From an uncultured Lachnospiraceae bacterium (GTDB lineage Bacteria; Bacillota; Clostridia; Lachnospirales; Lachnospiraceae): a stretch of 12,558 bases of DNA. The first letter of the stretch is position 1. Each line of letters starts with the position of its first letter. The translations under genes and the position numbers were made by a program. This document shows, in pieces, positions 6,156 to 12,558 of the stretch. The notes below the pieces were generated by a model that was not told the origin of the DNA, did no database searches, and worked only from the letters and a program-made list of their open reading frames with translations. The DNA lies in contig CANRJU010000054.1 of NCBI GenBank assembly GCA_947631075.1, positions 1 through 12,558 of the forward strand, given 5' to 3'.

Positions 6156-7270
6156 GAGTTTGATGCTTCAAGCGAATCGGATCTTATCGATGTTTCGCGT
6201 ATGTATGAGTCATTGCGTTACAATGATTATTCAGTGGAAAATGGATTGGGTGAAATTGTCGACAATTCTGTAGAAGCCGGAGCAAGAGAGATTCGAATTG
6301 ATTTTACGAAGAAAACTGAAAAAGTGGGAAAGAAGAAAATTGAAGAAATTCAAAGAATTACTGTGGCAGATAACGGAATTGGCATGTCAATATTGGTGAT
6401 GGTGGAAATAATGAGGCTAGGAAAAGAAAGATTGATCAAAATGAGGGGGTGTCAATTCTTAGAGCTAATAGAGAAGTTTTATATGATAAGATTCCATATT
6501 TAATCGGTATGAAAGGGCAGTTTTCATATCAGGACAACGATAGATGGTGGGGATGTGAGATTTCTTTTCCGCCAGAGTTAGATGAATGTTTTCAGGTAAG
6601 ATATATTAAAAGAGGAGCGGAGCCAATAGGAGCTTTGAAGGATCGATTAAAATCCGAGTTGACTGGCGCGATAACATCGCTTAGAAAACGAATAAAAGAA
6701 GATCGTGCGATTGAAAAGGCAAAACAAAATCAAGCGAAGAATCATTTTGATAATATTGCCGGTATTATGGCTTCTTTAGATGACCTTCTTCCTATGAATC
6801 AAAAGAAAGTCGGCATGACTAAAGAGGAAGAAAATGCCAAAATCGAACAGATTTTGGATGAAACTGCTGGAAAGGGTGAAGAATCGGTTGCTTCGAGAGA
6901 AGCCCGCAGAAAATCAATTTATAATAATATGTATTCAATACTTACTGTCGCTTATCCTGCATCCATTTTTTTTGAAATAGAAACATTATTAGGGGATAAG
7001 ATGGTAATTAAATTGAATACAAATCATCCATATTATCAAAAAGTAATTGAACCATTGTGCGGAGCAGCTCTTAATTCTGATTCGGCAGATGAATCAGTAG
7101 ATCAGGCAAAGGCAAGAGATGCTGTTATGCTTTTGCTTTTAAGTTATGTGAAAGCAAGAGCAGCAATGAAGGATACAGAAAATAATAGAGTGTTATTTGA
7201 CAGTTTAGAATTTCAGTGGGGAGCAATTCTTTCGGCAGTGTCAAGTAAAGTTGATTCCTCAGAACTGTGA
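6156..7270 (+). pseudogene. Decayed GHKL (Hsp90/MutL-like) ATPase gene with internal deletion
   Basis: Two out-of-frame pieces of one gene. The first (frame open from 6156; Met at 6201) reads YSVENGLGEIVDNSVEAGA and then ITVADNGIGMS, the N box and G1 box of a Bergerat ATP-binding fold. Just after GIGMS (about 6387) this frame becomes meaningless and stops at 6503. From about 6389 a different frame reads NIGDGGNNEARKRKIDQNEG and SILRANREVLYDKIPY, then DRWWGCEISFPPELDECF, blocks that I associate with the later part of the same kind of ATPase; it stays open to TGA 7268-7270. The rest of the ATPase domain and its lid between the pieces is missing, so a deletion plus frame change is the simplest reading. 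The 5' end also lacks a start codon with a ribosome binding site, and an in-frame stop lies at 6153. A GTG at 6449 has its purine run directly abutting. The stretch is AT-rich compared with its neighbours, suggesting acquisition by transfer. Related ATPases occur in defence islands; that link is inference. Confidence 0.7.
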
Positions 7271-7301
7271 ACGCGGGAACTATTTGATTTTAATTATTAT
7301 C

Positions 7302-7330
7302 TTGCTTTTGTATGGAAATTTATATATAAT
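7302..7330 (+). promoter_or_regulatory. Promoter of the secreted CxxC-repeat gene
   Basis: TTGCTT (7302-7307), 17 bp, then a perfect TATAAT (7325-7330). The start would be near 7337, giving a leader of about 30 nt. Confidence 0.7.
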
Positions 7331-7350
7331 GTAGACATTCTTCTAAATAC

Positions 7351-7359
7351 GAGGAGGTG
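7351..7359 (+). promoter_or_regulatory. Strong ribosome binding site of the secreted protein
   Basis: GAGGAGGTG is almost fully complementary to the 16S rRNA 3' end and lies 7 nt before ATG 7367. Confidence 0.8.
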
Positions 7360-7366
7360 CAGTTTT

Positions 7367-10300
7367 ATGAAAAAACATGGGAAAAGAGGATTAGCCGTAT
7401 TGCTGTGCGCAGCGACGGCGTTTCAGCTTCTGGTGTATCCGGGGGTAGCGGAGTCTGCCGTTTTGGATACACCGGAAATTTCTGAGACAAAGGGCGTGTC
7501 GGATATGACCAGGCCGGTCATTACCATCACGCCGGTGAACAATCACTACAAAGGAACGTTGTTCTGCGATCCGCCCAGGATCACAGCGCATGATGACGGT
7601 GGCAATCTGATATCGCTGGAAGCGTCCTCGGATTCACGCTCCGTGAGCGGGACAATTACCGATGGCACGGATGGCACAGTTTCGATTGAGGGAGCGGAGG
7701 GCTCCTCCTGGACGGTCACGGCAATCGATGACGCCGGAAACGAGGCAATAGAAAGGTTTTATGTTGCTCATCAGCCGACCGGACGCCAATTAGTAGATAT
7801 TGCTGCGACATGTACTACGCCGGGAAAACGCACCGCGTATTCTAATTGCGGGAACTGCGGCGAGAGGTTTGTTTTTTATTCCTCGAATACGACCAAGGCG
7901 CTCGGGCATAAGGCGGATACGAGCAATCCACAGCAAATTACCCCGTGCGGCGAGGAAGAAGCGATTACTGTCTATCCGTGTATACGCTGTCAGACGCTTA
8001 TGACAGGAGAGGGAGAGATTTACGAAGTACAGGATGGGGAAGCGCATATATGGGAACAGAAGAAAGAACAGTCTTCCTGCGATGTGGCCGGGACCTCTTA
8101 TGAGCAGTGCTCAAGGTGTGGGCTTACTCGAAATGTGGAGACCATCCCTGCAGGCGCGCACTCCTGGGGAAACTGGAATGTCACGAAAGAAGCGGAGTGC
8201 AGTTCCGGCACGCCGGGGGAGAAAGAGCGCAGTTGTACTAAGTGCGGGGCAAAAGATACGCAGGTTATTGCTGCGACACATACCTGGTCGGAGCGCACGG
8301 TGCTGAAAGAGCCTACCTGTACGGAAGCAGGGTACAGTGGTTTCCAGTGTACGGTGTGTCATGCGGAAAATCCGGACCATCATATAGAAATCGAACCGCT
8401 CGGACACAGCTACGCGGATGATGGGGACTGTACCACGGAGTCCGTCTGTGTTAGAGAAAATTGCGGTCAGAAGCTGCCTGCAACGCAGCATGTGTGGGGG
8501 GATTATGGGTGCGACCAGACCGGTCACTGGAGAAAATGTACAAACGAGGGCTGTACAAAGACGACAAAGGACATAGATGGCGCGGCAGAGCCTCACAGCA
8601 ATGCCCCGGAAATTCATGACTGCACCAGCTCGTGGAGCTGTCCGGTCTGCGGATACCATGTACAGGGATATAGCAGCCACACGTTTGACGATACATGGAA
8701 AAGCGACGGCACATTTCACTGGCAGGAATGTACGCGGGAAGGCTGCGATTATAAGAGAAAAAAAGAGGCGCATACCGGGTCGGACGACGGAGATTGTACG
8801 ACGGCATGGACGTGTAAGACTTGCAAAGCTACGCTGAGGGAGGCTGCAGAGCACAACTGGAGCGAGGACTATACTTATACAGTCAACGTCCACCGCAGGA
8901 TATGCACCAATCCCGGATGCAATCAGTCAACCGATCGCGGGGAGCATACATTTACTAAGGATACAGGAGACTGTACCAAGAGCGTGATCTGTTCAACGTG
9001 CGGTTATGTGGCGATGCACGGGGAATCGGCGCACCGTTTTGCGGATGCGGCTTATTCTGGGGACGAGAGCGGCCACTGGCAAGTGTGTACCAATAAAAAC
9101 TGCAAAGTCGCAAGCCGTGTTACTGCTCATTCGGGAGGCGTGGCGACCTGTCATGACAGGGCTGTCTGCGAGACCTGCCATATGCCCTATGGCGAAATAA
9201 ATATGCAGAATCATGTAGGAAAAACCGTGATTCAAAACCAAGAAGCTGCTACGGTGGAACAAGATGGATATACCGGGGACGAGGTCTGCCTGAGCTGTCA
9301 GAAAATTGTAAAGACAGGCCAAAAAGTCCCGAAACTGGAAAAGCCCTGTGAACATAACTGGGTGACTAAATATGACGATTTAAAATCGTGGGAGCAGTGT
9401 ATAGTCTGCTATGCTGTCCGGAATGAAAAAGAACACACTTTTACCAAGTGGCTGAACGATATTTCGGAGCACTGGCAGCAATGTGAATATTGCGAACATG
9501 TCACCCACCATTCTCTGCATGTATTGGATACGAATGCGGTCGATAAGGATTGCAGTACACCGGTTAATTGCAAAGACTGCGGGTATACGATGATTCCGGC
9601 ATTAGAACATGTATTTGGGACAAATTGGGCATTTGATGAGGATGCGCACTGGCACGTCTGCACTCATGACGACTGCGATCAGACCAGTGAAGAACTGCCG
9701 CACAACGCGCAGGACGATGGGAACTGTACTACGGCGCTCATATGCGCGGACTGTGGTCATACACTGAAGGATGCCTGTGCGGGCCACGTTTGGTCCTCCG
9801 TGTGGAAATCAGATGAAAAAGGGCATTATCATGAATGTGAAAATGAGGGCTGCACTATAAGGCAGTATGAGAACCACAGCGCGGCGGCGGACGACGGCCT
9901 GTGCACGACGCCGATTGTCTGTGAGGTCTGCGAATGGGTAATGAAAGAGGGAGCAGCTGCTCATGATTTCGGCGAGTATAACGAATATAAACATGATGAG
10001 GGCGGCCATTGGCATGAATGCCGGACAGAGGGATGCACGGGGCGCAGCTCGGAGGCGGAGCACTCCGGTGGAGTGGCGACATGTACACATGCGGCTGTCT
10101 GTGACGTCTGTGGGCAGAGTTACGGCAAACCGGATCCGTCATACCATGACGGCGGTGTCGAGATTCGCAACTATAAGGCGCCGACGAAGGAAAAGGAAGG
10201 CTACAGTGGCGATACATACTGCATAGGATGTGAGCAGATAATCGCTGCCGGCGAGGTGCTCGACAGGCTGCCGGAGGAACATGAGCACGATTTTGAATAT

Positions 10301-11674
10301 AACAAAGAAAATGGCATTTATGTATCGGATGCTATACATCACTGGCTGGAGTGTTCTTGTGGAGAACGTGAAGAGGTGTCTGAACACACCTATGGCAAAC
10401 TGCAGAAAGATAACACGCATCACTGGGATGTCTGCAGTGTCTGTGGCCAGGTGTGGAGCGAAGAACATGTATATGAAAATGGCAAGTGCAAGGTATGCGG
10501 AGCGGAACAGCCTGTTTATGAGCATGAGCTCAAATGGAACCATACCGAAAAAACGCATTGGCAGGAGTGCGAATTGTGCGGAGACAAAACGGATAGTCTG
10601 CCTCACACCGGAGGCGTGGCCACATGTATAAGTCAGGCAGTCTGTGTGGACTGCGGGTATGCTTATGGCGAAAAAGACCCTCTCAACCATACGGGAAAAA
10701 CGGAACTCCGGGGACAGAAAGAAGCAACGGCAGATGAGGACGGTTACACAGGAGACGTCTGCTGCGCGGACTGCGGGCAGATTATTACACAGGGGACAGT
10801 CATTCCGGCAACAGGGGGACAGGAAGAAGTGACGCAAACACCAAATCCGGCTCCAACGCAAACTCCAACGCCGGATTCAACACCAGCGCCAAGTCTGGCT
10901 CCAACGCAAACTCCAACGCCGGATTCAACACCAGCGCCAAGCCCGGCTCCGACGCAAACCCCAACGCCGAATCCAGCCCCAGCGCCAAGCCCGGCTCCGA
11001 CACAAACACCGGATTCAGCTCCGACGCTGGCGCCAACGCCGACACCGGACTCGACGCCGGGCTCTGCCGCAACGGATGATTCGGGAAAAACAGAGGACTC
11101 AAAACCGGATACTCCAGCTAAAAACGCTACGCTTGCCAGCACAAAAAATAGTGTGAAAATTTCCTGGAAACCGGATAAGAGCGCAACTGAGGGCTATCGT
11201 ATTTACCTGAAAGTCGGGGGAAAATATATAAAAGCAGCGGATGTAAAGGCGGGAGCAACTACCCTGACAATCAAAAAGATTGATGGCGAGAAGCTGAAGG
11301 CAGGAACTACTTATAAAGTACGAGTAGTGCCCATGATGAAAGTGAACGGAGAAATTACGGAAGGTAAGAAAACAACTTACACTACAGCTACAAAACCGAC
11401 AGCTCCGAAAGATTTTACTGCAAAGCGAAAGAACGGCACGGCGGCTGTCTTGAAGTGGAAAAAGACCAGCGGAGCATCCGGTTATGAAATCCAGATAAGC
11501 AAGAAGCCGAATTCCGGGTATAAGACGGTTAAGAAAGTGTCGGCCGCCCTCGCTCATACAAAGCTGAAGCTGTCTAAAAAAACTAAGTATTATTCCCGCG
11601 TCCGGGCCTATAAAAAAGTTACCGGCGGATATGTTTACGGCGTGTGGTCAAAAGTAAAATCAATAAAGAAATAA
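7367..11674 (+). CDS. Large exported protein with CxxC/HWxxC repeats, Pro-Thr linker and two FN3-like domains
   Basis: 1435 residues. The N-terminus MKKHGKRGLAVLLCAATAFQ and following hydrophobic stretch form a Sec signal peptide (about 1-31). Residues about 47-135 resemble a bacterial Ig-like domain, ending WTVTAIDDAGN. Residues about 140-1147 hold the repeat region with roughly 80 cysteines in several module types: CTxxGxxxxxCxxCG (4 early copies); HWxxCxxxxC or HWxxCxxC (about 12); DDGxCTTxxxCxxCG (about 7); and a longer HSGGVATC...AVCxxCG...YxGDxxCxxC unit (3). A Pro/Thr/Ala/Ser linker (about 1152-1235) follows, then two fibronectin-III-like domains (about 1250-1343 and 1344-1435), rich in Lys. 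No LPxTG motif, membrane anchor or recognisable cell-wall-binding repeats are seen, so it may be secreted or held by the basic FN3 tail. The paired Cys plus conserved His and Trp suggest zinc sites or disulfides. No catalytic domain is recognised; a surface or adhesive role is inference. Confidence 0.9.
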   Translation: MKKHGKRGLAVLLCAATAFQLLVYPGVAESAVLDTPEISETKGVSDMTRPVITITPVNNHYKGTLFCDPPRITAHDDGGNLISLEASSDSRSVSGTITDGTDGTVSIEGAEGSSWTVTAIDDAGNEAIERFYVAHQPTGRQLVDIAATCTTPGKRTAYSNCGNCGERFVFYSSNTTKALGHKADTSNPQQITPCGEEEAITVYPCIRCQTLMTGEGEIYEVQDGEAHIWEQKKEQSSCDVAGTSYEQCSRCGLTRNVETIPAGAHSWGNWNVTKEAECSSGTPGEKERSCTKCGAKDTQVIAATHTWSERTVLKEPTCTEAGYSGFQCTVCHAENPDHHIEIEPLGHSYADDGDCTTESVCVRENCGQKLPATQHVWGDYGCDQTGHWRKCTNEGCTKTTKDIDGAAEPHSNAPEIHDCTSSWSCPVCGYHVQGYSSHTFDDTWKSDGTFHWQECTREGCDYKRKKEAHTGSDDGDCTTAWTCKTCKATLREAAEHNWSEDYTYTVNVHRRICTNPGCNQSTDRGEHTFTKDTGDCTKSVICSTCGYVAMHGESAHRFADAAYSGDESGHWQVCTNKNCKVASRVTAHSGGVATCHDRAVCETCHMPYGEINMQNHVGKTVIQNQEAATVEQDGYTGDEVCLSCQKIVKTGQKVPKLEKPCEHNWVTKYDDLKSWEQCIVCYAVRNEKEHTFTKWLNDISEHWQQCEYCEHVTHHSLHVLDTNAVDKDCSTPVNCKDCGYTMIPALEHVFGTNWAFDEDAHWHVCTHDDCDQTSEELPHNAQDDGNCTTALICADCGHTLKDACAGHVWSSVWKSDEKGHYHECENEGCTIRQYENHSAAADDGLCTTPIVCEVCEWVMKEGAAAHDFGEYNEYKHDEGGHWHECRTEGCTGRSSEAEHSGGVATCTHAAVCDVCGQSYGKPDPSYHDGGVEIRNYKAPTKEKEGYSGDTYCIGCEQIIAAGEVLDRLPEEHEHDFEYNKENGIYVSDAIHHWLECSCGEREEVSEHTYGKLQKDNTHHWDVCSVCGQVWSEEHVYENGKCKVCGAEQPVYEHELKWNHTEKTHWQECELCGDKTDSLPHTGGVATCISQAVCVDCGYAYGEKDPLNHTGKTELRGQKEATADEDGYTGDVCCADCGQIITQGTVIPATGGQEEVTQTPNPAPTQTPTPDSTPAPSLAPTQTPTPDSTPAPSPAPTQTPTPNPAPAPSPAPTQTPDSAPTLAPTPTPDSTPGSAATDDSGKTEDSKPDTPAKNATLASTKNSVKISWKPDKSATEGYRIYLKVGGKYIKAADVKAGATTLTIKKIDGEKLKAGTTYKVRVVPMMKVNGEITEGKKTTYTTATKPTAPKDFTAKRKNGTAAVLKWKKTSGASGYEIQISKKPNSGYKTVKKVSAALAHTKLKLSKKTKYYSRVRAYKKVTGGYVYGVWSKVKSIKK
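7782..10818 (+). repeat. Protein-level CxxC / HWxxC module array
   Basis: About a thousand codons are built from diverged repeats. HW(or HY)-x-x-C followed by a second Cys occurs about a dozen times, for example GHWRKCTNEGC, FHWQECTREGC, AHWHVCTHDDC and THWQECELCG. It alternates with a GxCTTxxxCxxCG unit and a longer GGVATC unit at 9128-9331, 10061-10261 and 10604-10807. The copies differ widely at DNA level, so this is an old array maintained by selection rather than recent duplication. Confidence 0.85.
10847..10990 (+). repeat. Three tandem 48-bp repeats (16-aa Pro/Thr unit)
   Basis: Copies at 10847-10894, 10895-10942 and 10943-10990 encode PAPTQTPTPDSTPAPS or close variants. A degenerate part-copy continues from 10991. 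The first two copies are nearly identical in DNA. The array forms the extended linker between the Cys-rich region and the FN3-like domains. Confidence 0.9.
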
Positions 11675-11715
11675 GAATTTATAAAATAAAATGTTTTTGC
11701 TCATATATTATTATG

Positions 11716-11746
11716 TTGATAAGGACTTAGATGAACCGATTATGAT
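11716..11746 (+). promoter_or_regulatory. Possible promoter of the aldo/keto reductase gene
   Basis: TTGATA (11716-11721) and TATGAT (11741-11746) have a 19-bp spacer, longer than ideal. It is the best candidate in the 109-bp AT-rich gap. No terminator hairpin for the preceding gene is evident there. Confidence 0.35.
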
Positions 11747-11783
11747 AGGTTTGAACAAAAACATTCCCGGAACGGAGGATATT

Positions 11784-12558
11784 ATGCGAAAAAGAATGCT
11801 TGGGAAAACCGGTCTTATGGTGAGTGAAATAGGATTCGGCGGGGAATGGCTGGAACGGCATCCCAGGGAGGAGGCTGTAGAACTGATGCGCTATGCCGGA
11901 AATCTCGGCATCAATATCATCGACTGCTGGATGCCCGACCCGAAATCCAGAGACATTATCGGAGAGGCCATGTTCGGAAACAGAGAGAAATGGTATGTGC
12001 AGGGGCATCTGGGCTCTACTCTGATAAACGACCAGTATGTGCGTACCAGGGATATGAAGTATGTAAAACCCGCTTTTGAAGATCTGCTTGCGAGACTTCG
12101 GACGGATTATATCGATATCGGCATGATACATTATGTGGATACGGAAGAGGACTGGGTAGCCTTGCAGGATTCCGGGTATATGAAATATGTTTTGGAATTG
12201 CGGGAAAAAGGGACGATCCGCCATATAGGGCTGAGTTCCCATAATCCTAAGACCGCAAAATTGGCCGTGCAGTCGGGGATTGTGGAGATGATCCTTTTCA
12301 GCATCAATCCTGCCTTTGATATGCTGCCCGCCGATGAAGATTTGGATGAGCTGCTGTCGGAGGGATATCGGTATGACCGGGAGCTTTCCGGAATCGACGA
12401 CGAAAGAGCAGAACTGTATCGGATGTGTGAAGAAAAAAATGTCGGGATAACCGTTATGAAGGGTTTTGCCGGAGGCAGACTGTTTGATGCAAAACGTTCG
12501 CCTTTTGGAGTGAGCCTTTCGCCTGTACAGTGCATCCATTATGCGCTGACACGTCCCG
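11784..12558 (+). CDS. Aldo/keto reductase family oxidoreductase (5' part, truncated by window end)
   Basis: GGAGG (11774-11778) lies 5 nt before the ATG. The frame is open to the end of the window: 258 residues, about two thirds of the expected protein. It begins MRKRMLGKTGLMVSEIGFGG, the usual AKR N-terminus, and continues with LLARLRTDYIDIGMIHYVD, KGTIRHIGLSSHNP, MILFSINPAFDM and VGITVMKGFAGGRLFD, which fit the (beta/alpha)8 NAD(P)H-dependent fold. Of the usual Asp-Tyr-Lys-His tetrad, Asp47 (NIIDCW) and His116 are in place. The Tyr position falls in CWMPDPKSR with no Tyr, and the Lys strand reads WYVQGHLGS without Lys. The sequence resembles the clostridial AKR subgroup that carries a C-terminal 4Fe-4S ferredoxin-like segment (COG1453-like); that segment would lie beyond the window. 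Substrate unknown. Confidence 0.88.
   Translation, partial: MRKRMLGKTGLMVSEIGFGGEWLERHPREEAVELMRYAGNLGINIIDCWMPDPKSRDIIGEAMFGNREKWYVQGHLGSTLINDQYVRTRDMKYVKPAFEDLLARLRTDYIDIGMIHYVDTEEDWVALQDSGYMKYVLELREKGTIRHIGLSSHNPKTAKLAVQSGIVEMILFSINPAFDMLPADEDLDELLSEGYRYDRELSGIDDERAELYRMCEEKNVGITVMKGFAGGRLFDAKRSPFGVSLSPVQCIHYALTRP

Noticed and set aside
6154..6166. AGAGTTTGATGC resembles the start of the universal 16S rRNA 27F site
   Set aside because: Only about eleven bases match, and the following sequence encodes the ATPase fragment, not 16S rRNA.
5791..7340. Duplicated tRNA-Gly 3' end as an attachment site for the AT-rich segment
   Set aside because: I looked for a second copy of the T-arm/acceptor sequence downstream and found none.
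7367..7450. Possible lipoprotein signal at LLC in the exported protein
   Set aside because: The residue before Cys is Leu rather than Gly/Ala/Ser and the Cys is in the middle of the hydrophobic core, so an ordinary signal peptide fits better.
10744..11142. Antisense Gly/Val/Ala-rich frame opposite the Pro/Thr linker
   Set aside because: It is the reverse reading of the 48-bp repeats; low complexity and no start signals.

Overview
The window looks like a chromosomal segment of a Gram-positive anaerobe of the class Clostridia, most likely the family Lachnospiraceae. This is inferred from AGGAGG-type ribosome binding sites, sigma-A promoters with 17-bp spacers, HtpG with acidic linkers, a HrcA/CIRCE operator, a DUF5721-like protein and a secreted CxxC-repeat protein of a style I associate with gut clostridia. 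Most of the window is moderately GC-rich; about 6.1-7.35 kb is clearly AT-rich.

Layout. 1-697: 3' part of a GH36 alpha-galactosidase. 806-2650: a GH13 isoamylase/debranching-enzyme homologue with its own promoter. Its fold framework is intact, but all three catalytic acidic residues are replaced and a substrate-site loop is missing, so it is probably a pseudoenzyme. 2697-2888 (minus): a 63-aa Cys-rich protein that ends at a hairpin shared with the GH13 gene. 2960-3409: a small DUF5721-like protein whose last codons and stop codon lie inside a perfect CIRCE operator. 3527-5581: htpG (Hsp90), behind that operator and a near-consensus promoter. 5743-5815: tRNA-Gly(GCC) with promoter and terminator, followed by a 61-aa zinc-ribbon protein and its terminator. 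6156-7270: an AT-rich, internally deleted and out-of-frame remnant of a GHKL-type ATPase. 7367-11674: a 1435-aa exported protein with about 80 cysteines in CxxC/HWxxC modules, a Pro/Thr linker of 48-bp repeats and two C-terminal fibronectin-III-like domains. 11784-12558: 5' part of an aldo/keto reductase family gene.

The genes do not form one operon; most have their own promoter or terminator. The themes are carbohydrate metabolism on the left, heat-shock control in the middle, a decayed acquired ATPase beside a tRNA gene, and a large surface or secreted repeat protein on the right. The points most worth following are the catalytically erased GH13 protein, the CIRCE element that also appears to serve as gene end and terminator, and the CxxC-repeat exoprotein. 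I see no complete, clearly new multi-gene system.
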